Notes: generated by a model not told the origin, from the sequence alone. A stretch of 64,000 nucleotides of DNA from Flagellimonas sp. 389 (GCF_018449435.1 NZ_JAHCMU010000013.1:62001-126000); one strand, 5' to 3'. Counted from the stretch's first letter, positions 36,382-45,579 are shown. Translations and numbers: made by a program.

Positions 36382-37257
36382 ATGAGTACAGCTGTTGCTG
36401 ATAACGTTCTACCTCCCAAGGGAAAACCAAAATGGCTTAGGGTAAAACTCCCAACAGGAAAAAAATATACCCAGTTAAGAGGTCTTGTTGACAAATATGA
36501 CCTACATACCATTTGCACCTCTGGCAGTTGCCCAAATATGGGCGAATGTTGGGGCGAAGGAACTGCGACATTTATGATTTTAGGAAACGTTTGTACCCGT
36601 TCCTGTGGATTTTGTGGCGTAAAAACCGGAAGACCAGAAAGCGTGGATTGGGCCGAGCCCGAAAAAGTAGCACGTTCCATTAAGATTATGGAAATAAAAC
36701 ATGCCGTGGTCACATCAGTAGATAGGGATGACCTTAAGGATATGGGATCTATTATCTGGGCAGAAACTGTAAAAGCCATTCGCAGAATGAATCCAGAAAC
36801 GACACTGGAAACGCTCATTCCCGATTTTCAAGGAATTGAAAACCACCTGGACCGAATACTCACTGTTGCTCCGGAAGTTATTTCCCATAACATGGAAACC
36901 GTAAAGCGACTGACTAGAGAGGTTCGTATACAGGCAAAATACGAAAGAAGTCTTGGTGTGTTGGAATACCTTAAAAAGAATGGAGCCAACCGTACAAAAT
37001 CTGGTATCATGTTAGGATTGGGCGAATTGGAGGAAGAAGTGATACAGACCATGGGGGACCTTAGAAAAGCAGGTGTAGACGTAGTCACCATTGGTCAGTA
37101 TTTGCAGCCATCCAAAAAACATTTACCTGTTAAATCGTTTATCTTACCGGAGCAGTTCAAAAAGTATGAGGAAATAGGATTGGAAATGGGCTTTAGGCAC
37201 GTCGAGAGCGGAGCATTGGTCCGATCTTCCTATAAGGCTCACAAGCATATACACTAG
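36382..37257 (+). CDS. lipA: Lipoyl synthase
   Basis: A radical SAM enzyme that inserts two sulfur atoms into octanoyl groups on the E2 and GcvH proteins. The 291-aa protein has the auxiliary cluster ligands [12 protein letters not shown] (Cys45, Cys50, Cys56), the radical-SAM motif CTRSCGFC (Cys71, Cys75, Cys78) and the C-terminal VRSSYKAH with the conserved RSSY serine ligand. All cluster ligands are present. Confidence 0.97.
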   Translation: MSTAVADNVLPPKGKPKWLRVKLPTGKKYTQLRGLVDKYDLHTICTSGSCPNMGECWGEGTATFMILGNVCTRSCGFCGVKTGRPESVDWAEPEKVARSIKIMEIKHAVVTSVDRDDLKDMGSIIWAETVKAIRRMNPETTLETLIPDFQGIENHLDRILTVAPEVISHNMETVKRLTREVRIQAKYERSLGVLEYLKKNGANRTKSGIMLGLGELEEEVIQTMGDLRKAGVDVVTIGQYLQPSKKHLPVKSFILPEQFKKYEEIGLEMGFRHVESGALVRSSYKAHKHIH

Positions 37258-37283
37258 TGGCATAAATCCTTATTCTTGATTAC

Positions 37284-38294
37284 ATGAAAAATGTTCGTAT
37301 TGGCATAAATGGTTTCGGACGTATTGGAAGAACACTGTTTAGGTTGCTCCAAGACCATCCCAACATCACAGTTGTGGCCATTAACGATTTAAGTGATGCC
37401 CGTACACTGGCACATTTATTAAAGTACGATAGCATTCATGGAATTTTCAATACTGACATTAGTTCCAACGACAATGAAATCAGAATAAATGAAGAAACCG
37501 TCCATGTCCTTAATCATGGAACTCCACAAGAAATAAATTGGAAAGCCCATGATGTGGATATTGTAATCGAAGCATCAGGAAAGTTTAAGAAAAAGGAATC
37601 TTTAGAGCATCATATCAAGAATGGGGCAAAAAAAGTGATTTTAACCGTTCCTCCCGCCGAGGACGATATTAAAATGGTTGTTATCGGGGTAAATGAAGAT
37701 ATAGTAAATGCTAATGACCATATTATCTCCAATGCATCCTGTACTACCAACAATGCCGCACCAATGATAAAAATCATCGACGAACTATGCGGTATAGAAC
37801 AAGCATATATTACTACAATACACTCCTACACCTCTGATCAAAGTTTACACGATAGACCTCATCGCGATTTAAGAAGGTCCAGGGCAGCTGGGCAATCGAT
37901 TATCCCAACAACAACAGGGGCAGCCAAGGCCTTGACCAAAATTTTCCCTCATTTATCCAACGTAATTGGCGGATGCGGTATACGCGTGCCAGTTCCAAAC
38001 GGTTCTTTAACAGATATTACCTTTAATGTTAAAAAAGAAACTTCAATTGAAGAAATAAACCATACTTTTAGATATCATGCTGATAATCAAATGAAAAATG
38101 TGCTCTTTTACACAAATGAGCCTATTGTTTCAATTGATATAAACAATAGTTGTTATTCTTGTACGTTTGATTCTTTAATGACCTCTGTTATAGGTAAAAT
38201 GGTCAAAATTATTGGATGGTATGACAACGAAGCTGGATATAGTTCCAGAATTGTGGATTTAATAGGTATTTTTATAAAGAAAAATTACGTTTGA
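37284..38294 (+). CDS. gap: Glyceraldehyde-3-phosphate dehydrogenase, type I
   Basis: Converts glyceraldehyde-3-phosphate to 1,3-bisphosphoglycerate. The 336-aa protein has the Rossmann motif INGFGRIGR and the active-site SNASCTTN with Cys153. The substrate-binding HSYTSDQSLHD and RVPVPNGSLTD variants are typical of the second GAPDH of Flavobacteriia, which may serve gluconeogenesis. NDL after the second strand suggests NAD use. Its stop overlaps the TTG start of the hybrid kinase gene by 4 nt (TTGA). Confidence 0.94.
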   Translation: MKNVRIGINGFGRIGRTLFRLLQDHPNITVVAINDLSDARTLAHLLKYDSIHGIFNTDISSNDNEIRINEETVHVLNHGTPQEINWKAHDVDIVIEASGKFKKKESLEHHIKNGAKKVILTVPPAEDDIKMVVIGVNEDIVNANDHIISNASCTTNNAAPMIKIIDELCGIEQAYITTIHSYTSDQSLHDRPHRDLRRSRAAGQSIIPTTTGAAKALTKIFPHLSNVIGGCGIRVPVPNGSLTDITFNVKKETSIEEINHTFRYHADNQMKNVLFYTNEPIVSIDINNSCYSCTFDSLMTSVIGKMVKIIGWYDNEAGYSSRIVDLIGIFIKKNYV

Positions 38295-40513
38295 CATATA
38301 GCTCCAAATACAAAAATATCAGCTGCTTGAAACTGGCGGTGTTGTGCGTATTCCTATGCACCAAGATTTCCTTTGGACAAAAAGACGTTAGCTCCACTTC
38401 TAAAGTACAGTCAATTTTTGACAGGTTTATGCAGTATAGGCATCAGAACAAAGTTGACAAAGCTTTGGAAACTTTAGATGAAGCCGCAGAAATTGCTGAA
38501 AATAACGAAGATGCCAAACTCTTATTAGATACCTATCACCAATACGCAAGATTATTTTTGGAAGAAGGAAATCGTGAAACCACTATTTTCTATTGGGACA
38601 GGGCGAGTATTCTTCTTAAAGACCTCTCTTATCCCTATGGACAGGCCTTTCATGACTATCTGGAAGCTGCGATTCGTTTTGATGAAGGCAACAATTTTCA
38701 AGCATTAAAATTGTTGGAAGAGTCTAGGAAATTAAGTAACAACAGAAATTTAGGAAACAATATTCTTTTACTTGAAGGGTACATCTTCACGAATATTACC
38801 AATTACGATGATGCCATTAAAAACCTACATGCCCTTATTGTTAATTCAGATGATAAGGAACGAGCTTATTTAGCAACTAAGGCTAATCTTCATTTGGCGA
38901 AAATCAGTATCGATTTGGAAGATTTGGAAGAAGGAATCATCCATTCAAAAGCTGCATTGGAACTAGCAGAAAAGCACGGTTTTTCCAAAGAAGTACAAAT
39001 AGCTTACCAAAGACTTTCCCTTATTTATGAAAAGAACGAAAGCTTTGATGAGTCTCTATATTACAAAAAGAACCTAGAGCAAATAAAAGACTCTATTTTT
39101 AATATTGAAAAAGTAAAACTTGAGGCAAAGACGGCAGATCGGATACGGTTTGAGCATCAAATGAACGAAATCAATAAACTTACGGCTAAAAATGAAGAAT
39201 TGAGCGAATCTAAAAATCGCTCGGAAATCACCGCAATATTGACCTCAGCCTTTTTAACCATAATTTCATTATTGGCGGTATCTCTTTTTAGAAACAATCA
39301 AATCAAACTTAAAACGAACGATCTTTTATATACAAAGAACAAAGAATTGGAGCTAGCAAGAGACTCCGCGGTATCCGCAATGGAAGCTAAAACCAATTTT
39401 CTTTCAACGGTGACCCATGAGCTGCGCACACCCTTGTATGCTGTTACGGGACTCACCCATTTATTGCTGGAGGAAAATCCAGAAGAACACCAAAAGGAAC
39501 ATCTAAGGTCCTTAAAGTTCTCTGGTGATTATCTGCTCAACTTTATCAATGATATTCTTCAGATCAACAAAATTGATGCGGATAAACTGGAACCATTGAA
39601 CATTGAATTTAAACTGCACAAAGTTCTTGCGGACGTAGTGGATTCGCTCCAACAAAACGCCCATGAAAAGGGTACGACCTTAGTTTTGGACTATGACCCA
39701 AATATTCCCATACAACTTCTTGGGGACCCGATCAAGATATCGCAAATATTTATGAATCTGGTGGGGAACGCCCTCAAATTCACCAAAGAAGGTAAGGTCG
39801 AGGTAATCGCCAAGTTATTGAAAAAGGACACAGAAAACGTACAATTATATTTTGAGGTAAAAGATAATGGTATCGGTATTTCTGAAGACCAACAAAAAAA
39901 TATCTTTGACAGTTTCGAACAGGGTTCCGTACAAATTAACAGGGAGTACGGCGGCACAGGGTTAGGATTGACCATTGTAAAAAGCTTGTTGGGCCTCTTT
40001 GACAGTAAAATACATCTGGAAAGTGAACTGGGCCACGGAAGTTCCTTCTTCTTTGAACTTGAACTAAAATATGATACCAACACTTTAGACGAAGTCGCTT
40101 TTGAGCTTGATGTTGAAGAATTCCAATTCGAAGGATTACATGTACTTGTAGTTGAGGATAATAAAATCAACCAAGTCATCACCAAAAAGATGTTGGATAA
40201 AAAGAAAATTACCTGTGACATTGCCAATAATGGCAACGAAGCAATAGACCATGCAAAAGCTAACACTTACGATGCTATTTTGATGGATATTCATATGCCT
40301 GGAATAAGTGGCGAAGAAGCTACACGCCAAATACGAAAATTTGATCAGGATATTCCAATCATAGCATTAACGGCCATCTCACTTGACGATAGCTTGGAGA
40401 GCTTCTACGAAGCTGGTTGTAACGATGTGGTGACAAAACCATTTAAACCTGAGGTCTTTTACCAAAAAATAGGTGAAAATATCTTCAAAAAGAAAATGGA
40501 AGGAACGGTCTAA
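38291..40513 (+). CDS. TPR-containing hybrid histidine kinase with receiver domain
   Basis: A 740-aa sensor: signal peptide (to about residue 30), periplasmic TPR-type helical repeats (about 40-275), coiled coil, one TM helix (about 308-330), HisKA with His376 in VTHELRTP, HATPase with NALKF, DNGIGIS and GGTGLGL, and a C-terminal receiver with Asp666 in LMDIHMP. It likely senses an envelope signal through the TPR part. The TTG start at 38291 overlaps the gap stop; TTG at 38327 would give a shorter signal peptide. Its 3' end overlaps lpxK by 4 nt, tail to tail. Confidence 0.9.
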   Translation: MTYSSKYKNISCLKLAVLCVFLCTKISFGQKDVSSTSKVQSIFDRFMQYRHQNKVDKALETLDEAAEIAENNEDAKLLLDTYHQYARLFLEEGNRETTIFYWDRASILLKDLSYPYGQAFHDYLEAAIRFDEGNNFQALKLLEESRKLSNNRNLGNNILLLEGYIFTNITNYDDAIKNLHALIVNSDDKERAYLATKANLHLAKISIDLEDLEEGIIHSKAALELAEKHGFSKEVQIAYQRLSLIYEKNESFDESLYYKKNLEQIKDSIFNIEKVKLEAKTADRIRFEHQMNEINKLTAKNEELSESKNRSEITAILTSAFLTIISLLAVSLFRNNQIKLKTNDLLYTKNKELELARDSAVSAMEAKTNFLSTVTHELRTPLYAVTGLTHLLLEENPEEHQKEHLRSLKFSGDYLLNFINDILQINKIDADKLEPLNIEFKLHKVLADVVDSLQQNAHEKGTTLVLDYDPNIPIQLLGDPIKISQIFMNLVGNALKFTKEGKVEVIAKLLKKDTENVQLYFEVKDNGIGISEDQQKNIFDSFEQGSVQINREYGGTGLGLTIVKSLLGLFDSKIHLESELGHGSSFFFELELKYDTNTLDEVAFELDVEEFQFEGLHVLVVEDNKINQVITKKMLDKKKITCDIANNGNEAIDHAKANTYDAILMDIHMPGISGEEATRQIRKFDQDIPIIALTAISLDDSLESFYEAGCNDVVTKPFKPEVFYQKIGENIFKKKMEGTV

Positions 40514-41505
40514 ATAAGTCCTTTTAACACTTGTTCTAAAACCATGCTATCATTTCCATTAAAATGATGAGCCACTTCCAGATAAAACAATTGTGGTAAT
40601 TGTCCGTCCAGTCTAACGTAATCTTTTTCAGTGGTCAGTACAACGTCAAAGTCCTCAAATTTTTCAATTTCCAGTTTGGTAAAGTAGTGATGATCCGAAT
40701 ACTCAAAATGCTTGAATTGAAGACCTATCTTTTTTAAATGATTGACCAGAGGCATGGGAGAAGCTATTCCCGTAACCAATGCAATGTTTTTTCCTTCTAA
40801 TTCAGAAAACTCAAGGCTGCCTGCATTACTGCTTAGATTAGCACCATACTTCAGGCTGCTAAAAAGTATTTTCTGATTGGAAAACTGCTTAAGCTTTTCA
40901 GAAATCATTTGCTTTTCTTCAAGCGATATCGTTTCTGGGCATTTGGTGACAATGATCATATCGGCACGTTTAGCTTCCCGCTTACTGTCCCTTAAACCAC
41001 CTGTTGGCAAGTACCAATCATCTACAAACAAGTTGGTGTAAGCTGTCAATAAAATAGAAGACTTTGGTTTTACCCTTCTGTGCTGAAATGCATCATCCAA
41101 AAGAATAAGATCCGGTTGCACCAAGCCTTCAAGTTTGCTGATGCCATTTCTTCTATCTGCATCTACGGCTACGGTTACATGCGTAAATTTTTTATGAAGT
41201 TGAAAAGGCTCGTCTCCTAAATCCTCTACTGATGATTCAGGCCCTGCAAGCAAAAAACCTTTGGACTTTCGTTTGTATCCCCTACTCAAAACCGCAACCT
41301 TATGTTCGTCGAGCAAACGAACCAAATACTCGATCATCGGGGTCTTTCCAGTACCACCAACACTGAGGTTACCAATGCATAGTGTAGGTGTTTCGTAAGA
41401 TACAGAGGTGAAAATTCCTTTATCGAATAAAAAATTACGAACATATACTACAATCGCATAGATCAAAGAAATTGGGAATACTATTTTACGGAGCAATTGC
41501 AACAT
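40510..41505 (-). CDS. lpxK: Tetraacyldisaccharide 4'-kinase
   Basis: Phosphorylates the 4' position of the lipid A disaccharide precursor at the inner membrane. The 331-aa protein has a short N-terminal membrane-associated segment, the Walker A motif GNLSVGGTGKT (45-55), LSRGYKRKSKG, LGDEPFQLH and LLDDAFQHR, all LpxK signatures. It is divergent from the Nif3 gene by 54 nt. Its presence shows an LPS-bearing outer membrane. Confidence 0.96.
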   Translation of the reverse strand: MLQLLRKIVFPISLIYAIVVYVRNFLFDKGIFTSVSYETPTLCIGNLSVGGTGKTPMIEYLVRLLDEHKVAVLSRGYKRKSKGFLLAGPESSVEDLGDEPFQLHKKFTHVTVAVDADRRNGISKLEGLVQPDLILLDDAFQHRRVKPKSSILLTAYTNLFVDDWYLPTGGLRDSKREAKRADMIIVTKCPETISLEEKQMISEKLKQFSNQKILFSSLKYGANLSSNAGSLEFSELEGKNIALVTGIASPMPLVNHLKKIGLQFKHFEYSDHHYFTKLEIEKFEDFDVVLTTEKDYVRLDGQLPQLFYLEVAHHFNGNDSMVLEQVLKGLI

Positions 41506-41559
41506 GGAACGAAAATATAATATTTTATCTTTAGCCTTACATAACTATAGATAAATAGC

Positions 41560-42657
41560 ATGATGACCGTAAAGGACGTTACAAACATACTGGAAGAACT
41601 TGCACCACTTGCCCATGCAGAGGAATTTGATAATGTTGGGCTATTGGTGGGAGATAACAATAGTACCGTTACTGGTGTTTTGGTTACACTCGATACCATG
41701 GAAAACGTTGTTGACGAAGCTATTGAGAAAAAATACAATCTAATCGTCAGCTTTCACCCCATCATTTTTAAGGGCCTAAAAAAACTTACGGGAGCTAATT
41801 ATGTTGAACGGGTCGTGCTTAAAGCCATTACGCACAACATAGCAATTTATAGCATGCACACTGCATTGGATAATAGTAATATGGGAGTGAATGCTAAAAT
41901 CTGTGAAGTGCTAGGTATCCAAAATCCAAAAATCCTGATTCCCAAAAGTCATACAATTAAAAAGTTGACAGTATATGCCCCTTTTTCAGATACAGATGTC
42001 ATAAAACGCGCTTTATTTGAAGCTGGTGCAGGGGAAATTGGTAATTATAGTAATTGTAGCTTTGTTACCGAAGGTGTTGGCAGTTTTAAGCCAGGTAAAG
42101 GCTCTAACCCTAAACAAGGAGCGGTTGGTAAAACTCACTTTGAAAAAGAAGAACAAATCAATGTCATTTATTCCTTTGAAAAAGAAAAGCAAATTTTGGA
42201 TGCTTTATTCAAAGCCCACTCTTATGAAGAGGTAGCTTATGAAATAGTTTCATTGGAAAACACCAATCAAGGTATTGGCATGGGCATGGTAGGTACCCTT
42301 GAAACTGAAATGGATGAAACACTGTTCTTAACCATGATTAAGGAAAAAATGAGAGTATCTCTGGTTCGACATTCAAAATTATTAGGAAAAAAGGTCAAAA
42401 AAGTTGCTGTATTGGGTGGTAGTGGTGCTTTTGCTATTTCGGCCGCAAAAAGAGTAAAAGCTGATGTTTTTATTACTTCTGACTTAAAATATCACCAGTT
42501 TTACGAGGCCGAAGAACAACTTGTTTTAGCTGATATTGGGCACTTTGAAACTGAGCAGTTTACAAAAGATTTATTGGTTGATTATCTTATCAAAAAAATT
42601 CCTAATTTTGCAATCTCTTTATCGGAGAGCATAACAAATCCCATCAAGTATTTATAA
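41560..42657 (+). CDS. Nif3-like dinuclear metal-binding protein
   Basis: A 365-aa protein of the Nif3/DUF34 family, hexameric rings with a two-metal site linked to GTP cyclohydrolase-type chemistry but of unsettled role. Metal ligands are visible in SFHPIIF (His66), YSMHTALD (His100, Asp104) and DIGHFETEQ near the C-terminus. Residues about 130-235 form the PII-like (YqfO) insert. It is followed 3 nt later by the coiled-coil protein gene, a conserved pairing in Bacteroidota. Confidence 0.92.
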   Translation: MMTVKDVTNILEELAPLAHAEEFDNVGLLVGDNNSTVTGVLVTLDTMENVVDEAIEKKYNLIVSFHPIIFKGLKKLTGANYVERVVLKAITHNIAIYSMHTALDNSNMGVNAKICEVLGIQNPKILIPKSHTIKKLTVYAPFSDTDVIKRALFEAGAGEIGNYSNCSFVTEGVGSFKPGKGSNPKQGAVGKTHFEKEEQINVIYSFEKEKQILDALFKAHSYEEVAYEIVSLENTNQGIGMGMVGTLETEMDETLFLTMIKEKMRVSLVRHSKLLGKKVKKVAVLGGSGAFAISAAKRVKADVFITSDLKYHQFYEAEEQLVLADIGHFETEQFTKDLLVDYLIKKIPNFAISLSESITNPIKYL

Positions 42658-42660
42658 TTT

Positions 42661-43440
42661 ATGGCGAACAAAAAAGAAAACACCGTGGAAGAAAAATTGA
42701 GAGCACTGTACGATTTACAGTTAATCGATTCCAGGGTTGATGAAATACGTAATGTTAGAGGTGAATTACCTTTAGAAGTACAGGACTTGGAAGATGATGT
42801 ACTAGGTCTTAAAACACGTATGGATAAACTGAAGACAGATGTTGAGACGGTTAATTTTGAAATTGCCGCCAAGAAAAATCTCATTGAAGAATCCAAGGTG
42901 CTGATCAAAAAATATGCCGATCAGCAAAAGAACGTAAGAAATAGTCGTGAGTTCAATTCGTTGAGCAAAGAAGTTGAATTCCAGGAATTGGAAATTCAAT
43001 TGGCCGAGAAGAACATTAAGGAATTCAAGGCGCAGATAGAACAGAAAAAAGAGGTAATTGCCTCGACCAAAGAAAAACTTTCAGAGAGAGAAGGACATTT
43101 GAAGCACAAAAAGGGTGAATTGGATGCTATTCTGGCTGAAACTGAAAAAGAAGAAAAGGCACTTTTGAAAAAATCAGAAGAATTCGAAGAAAAAATCGAA
43201 GACCGATTGATTCAGGCTTATAAAAGAATACGCCATAATGTAAAAAATGGTTTAGCTGTTGTAGCTGTGGAAAGAGGTGCTTCTGGTGGTTCTTTCTTTA
43301 CAATTCCACCTCAGGTTCAAGTTGAAATCGCTTCAAGGAAAAAAATCATTACCGATGAACATAGTGGTAGAATTTTAGTAGACCCACTATTGGCAGAGGA
43401 AGAACAGGTGCGTATGCAAGCGATGTTCGCAAAGATTTAA
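42661..43440 (+). CDS. Coiled-coil protein with degenerate zinc ribbon
   Basis: A 259-aa protein. Residues about 40-185 form a long Lys/Glu-rich antiparallel coiled coil, and the C-terminal 60 residues align with the C4-type zinc-ribbon domain of this family. The four expected Cys are replaced: GASGGSFF (about 206-213) stands for GACGGCF, and DEHSGRILVDP (about 231-241) for CEYCGRILVDP. So zinc cannot bind in the usual way, though the surrounding fold residues are kept. It forms a two-gene unit with nif3 and ends at a strong terminator. The role is unknown; family members may bind nucleic acid. Confidence 0.88.
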   Translation: MANKKENTVEEKLRALYDLQLIDSRVDEIRNVRGELPLEVQDLEDDVLGLKTRMDKLKTDVETVNFEIAAKKNLIEESKVLIKKYADQQKNVRNSREFNSLSKEVEFQELEIQLAEKNIKEFKAQIEQKKEVIASTKEKLSEREGHLKHKKGELDAILAETEKEEKALLKKSEEFEEKIEDRLIQAYKRIRHNVKNGLAVVAVERGASGGSFFTIPPQVQVEIASRKKIITDEHSGRILVDPLLAEEEQVRMQAMFAKI

Positions 43441-43457
43441 ACGGATACTATTTCCAT

Positions 43458-43490
43458 AAAAAAAGACCATCTTAAAGATGGTCTTTTTTT
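43458..43490 (+). terminator. Rho-independent terminator after the nif3 unit
   Basis: AAAAGACCATCTT and AAGATGGTCTTTT flank a single A, followed by a run of T. The A-rich left flank makes it usable in both directions. The DUF4174 gene begins 18 nt after it. Confidence 0.9.
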
Positions 43491-43507
43491 ATTCTGTAAT
43501 TTTAAGG

Positions 43508-43891
43508 ATGAAACTTTTAGTAACGCTCATACTAATCTTTACATTATCCAACATGTCATCCCAAAAACTTGCTGAATACAAGTGGCAAAATAGGTTGGTC
43601 ATTCTCGTTAGCTTGGATTTAGAATCCGAATCTGTGAAAAAACAGGGAAAGCAATTCCATGATGCCAAAAAAGCAATAAAAGAGCGGGAAATGTTAGTAC
43701 TACGACTATCTCCAAAATCTGAGGCACTGAAAGCATATAACATATCACAGAATTATGAGGGAGTTTTGCTTATAGGCGAAGATGGTGGGCTAAAAGCAAA
43801 GCATGATTTTTTAGTTGCTCCTTCCATTGTTTTTGAATTAGTGGATAGTATGCCAATGCGTAGGGCAGAAATACGGAGTAAAAATGATTAA
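43508..43891 (+). CDS. Secreted DUF4174-domain protein
   Basis: A 127-aa exported protein: signal peptide MKLLVTLILIFTLSNMSSQ, then the DUF4174 fold with LAEYKWQNRLVILVSLD and YEGVLLIGEDGGLK, a thioredoxin-like arrangement without active-site cysteines. Function unknown. I chose the ATG at 43508; an upstream in-frame start lies inside the terminator hairpin. Confidence 0.85.
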   Translation: MKLLVTLILIFTLSNMSSQKLAEYKWQNRLVILVSLDLESESVKKQGKQFHDAKKAIKEREMLVLRLSPKSEALKAYNISQNYEGVLLIGEDGGLKAKHDFLVAPSIVFELVDSMPMRRAEIRSKND

Positions 43892-43961
43892 CCAATCTAG
43901 TTTGAGGAAATATTGCAGTTAATAATCAAAATCATGTAAAGTAACAGAAAACTTTTGTGTT

Positions 43962-43989
43962 CTGAGGCAGTTCTTAAGAACTGTCTTGG
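43962..43989 (+). terminator. Palindromic hairpin after the DUF4174 gene
   Basis: GGCAGTTCTTAAGAACTGTC (43966-43985) is nearly self-complementary and lies 75 nt past the stop. A run of T appears about 13 nt later (near 43999), which is further than usual for an intrinsic terminator. Confidence 0.45.
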
Positions 43990-44031
43990 GTCTCATACTT
44001 TTTTAATCAAGGTATATTATCTTTAAGTACT

Positions 44032-44526
44032 ATGGAAGATCAAAAGATCTTTACAAAACGAATTGGGGGCTATCTGCACAAGATGGTTCCCATTACCGAT
44101 GCAAGTGGAAAATTGCTCCACTATGTTACAAAACCTTTGATGGTAGAGCTTAAGCCCAGGGATATTATGCAAATAATAATAGGCTCCACCATCTTGGCAC
44201 TTCCGGTTACCTATACCGAAGAAGCTTGGAAGCTCGGTGAAGAACTACCATTGTTGAACGTAGGGTTACTTTCCCTGATATCATTAACCTTTATTGCTCT
44301 CTTTGTCTACTTCAATTTCTACAGGTTCAATATCAAAGGACATTTGTTCAACTATATTAAAAGAGTATTGGCAACATATCTTATTTCCATATTGGTTGTA
44401 GCGGTACTTCTTACCATAATCCAAAGGTGTCCTTGGCAAGAAGATTCTTTATTGGCGATAAAGCGCATAGTAATTGTCTCCTTTCCTGCTTCAATGAGCG
44501 CTACAATAAGCGATGTCATAAAATAG
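44032..44526 (+). CDS. DUF2391-like integral membrane protein
   Basis: A 164-aa protein with a polar N-terminus (1-45) and four hydrophobic helices at about 47-62, 75-95, 110-130 and 140-158. The blocks ELKPRDIMQIIIGSTILALPV and TEEAWKLGEELP resemble the DUF2391/TIGR02587 family of putative membrane proteins. Function unknown. Its neighbours are stress and envelope genes. Confidence 0.65.
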   Translation: MEDQKIFTKRIGGYLHKMVPITDASGKLLHYVTKPLMVELKPRDIMQIIIGSTILALPVTYTEEAWKLGEELPLLNVGLLSLISLTFIALFVYFNFYRFNIKGHLFNYIKRVLATYLISILVVAVLLTIIQRCPWQEDSLLAIKRIVIVSFPASMSATISDVIK

Positions 44527-44558
44527 GTCCTAGCTCACTCTCGGTATTGACTAATCTG

Positions 44559-44654
44559 TACCATACAAATGTCATTTCAATTTAGCATTTCGGCTAAGGT
44601 TTTAAGCATTTGAGTCAAGGTAAAACCCTGAATATCATGAAATTTGTATGGTAT
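44559..44654 (+). repeat. Spaced 12-bp inverted repeat with inner hairpin, upstream of the YtxH operon
   Basis: TACCATACAAAT (44559-44570) and its exact complement ATTTGTATGGTA (44643-44654) are 72 nt apart. The match extends past one mismatch (TCAT on one arm, ATGA on the other), giving 16 of 17. Inside, GGTTTTA (44598-44604) pairs with TAAAACC (44621-44627). The element ends 44 nt before the YtxH start and could be a structured leader or a two-site operator. Confidence 0.5.
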
Positions 44655-44698
44655 TCCTTTGAATACTTAAAAGAAATATTAATCTAAAAACATTTATT

Positions 44699-45031
44699 AT
44701 GAGCAATAGTTCAAACATAATTTTAGGGGTGCTTGCAGGTACAGCGGTCGGAGCAGCTTTAGGTATTTTATACGCACCAGATAAAGGAGAGAACACAAGA
44801 AACAAAATTTCTGAAAAAGCCTCGGCCACTAAAGACACTTTGGCACAGAATGCATTGGAGTTAAAAGATAAAGTGGCAAATACCATAGCGTCAGAAAAAG
44901 AAACATTGGACAATAGAGTAGAAAACATTCTTTCTGATGTTAGCTACAAAACCGAAGATGTTATCACAACGTTGGAAACCAAGCTAAAGCAGCTTAAAGC
45001 TAAAAATAGAAGCTTACAAAAAACATCATAA
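44699..45031 (+). CDS. YtxH-domain protein
   Basis: A 110-aa protein: Gly/Ala-rich TM helix with the YtxH signature ILGVLAGTAVGAALGILYAP (about residues 8-27), followed by a long amphipathic, Lys/Glu-rich helix. YtxH proteins are general-stress membrane proteins in many bacteria. It heads a three-gene unit with the holin-like and 66-aa proteins (5 nt and 0 nt spacing). Confidence 0.9.
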   Translation: MSNSSNIILGVLAGTAVGAALGILYAPDKGENTRNKISEKASATKDTLAQNALELKDKVANTIASEKETLDNRVENILSDVSYKTEDVITTLETKLKQLKAKNRSLQKTS

Positions 45032-45036
45032 ATCTT

Positions 45037-45375
45037 ATGGATTCCCTGAAAGAAAGTAGTAAATACGTTGCACAGACCAGTGAACGCTTTTTAACTGCGA
45101 ATAAAAAGTACTATGAGTTAAAGATATTTCAACAGATTGCCGTTGCCACTACTTCGTTTAGCAAGATTATAGTAATTGGAAGTCTAATGGGACTTGGGTT
45201 GATTTTTTTATCTTTTTCCGCTGCTTTTGCTTTGGGGGAATATTGGAACAGCACCAATTTAGGTTTCTTGGCTGTAGGAGGCTCTTATGTACTTATCGCT
45301 ATTGGCAGTTTTATACTTAGAAATCGGTTAGAGCAAGTGATTATCCAAAAATTATCTAAAACATTCTTTGATTAA
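45037..45375 (+). CDS. Holin-like (Phage_holin_3_6 / DUF1469 type) membrane protein
   Basis: A 112-aa protein with two TM helices (about 43-65 and 74-95) between charged ends. It resembles the DUF1469 family labelled 'phage holin family', which in Bacteroidota sits in stress operons with YtxH rather than in prophages. No phage genes are near. It is co-transcribed with the YtxH gene 5 nt upstream. Confidence 0.75.
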   Translation: MDSLKESSKYVAQTSERFLTANKKYYELKIFQQIAVATTSFSKIIVIGSLMGLGLIFLSFSAAFALGEYWNSTNLGFLAVGGSYVLIAIGSFILRNRLEQVIIQKLSKTFFD

Positions 45376-45576
45376 ATGAAGACCTATAGAACACTAAAAG
45401 AAATCGATCACGATTTAAAGGTTTATAACCTAGAACGTCAAATTGCTTTAGAGCAACTTAAGGCCGTGAAATATGATATTGAGTCTTCGCTTCAACCATT
45501 AAACTGGATACGTTATGTTTCCAAAATTATAAGTAAATACGGACTGATGCTTTTTGTAAAAAAAATCTTGAAATAG
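45376..45576 (+). CDS. Small conserved-looking protein of the YtxH operon
   Basis: A 66-aa protein, MKTYRTLKEIDHDLKVYNLE onward, mainly helical with a basic C-terminus (FVKKILK). The ATG directly follows the TAA of the holin-like gene (TAAATG). The opening EIDHDLK pattern recalls the flavobacterial DUF6327 group, which is found in the same operon context, but I am not certain. Function unknown. The stub of a cardiolipin synthase gene converges 5 nt after its stop. Confidence 0.75.
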   Translation: MKTYRTLKEIDHDLKVYNLERQIALEQLKAVKYDIESSLQPLNWIRYVSKIISKYGLMLFVKKILK

Positions 45577-45579
45577 CTT

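Noticed and set aside
36216..36818. 200-residue minus-strand frame across a sigma gene and lipA
   Set aside because: Overlaps the iron-sulfur motifs of lipA and the sigma region 4 on the other strand; no independent support.
45037..45375. Prophage suggested by the holin-like gene
   Set aside because: No lysin, capsid, tail or integrase gene nearby; this family occurs with YtxH in stress operons.
45499..45579. C-terminal part of the 158-residue frame overlapping the 66-aa gene
   Set aside because: After EVRLIYD the frame only reads the complement of the 66-aa gene; it is not cardiolipin synthase sequence.
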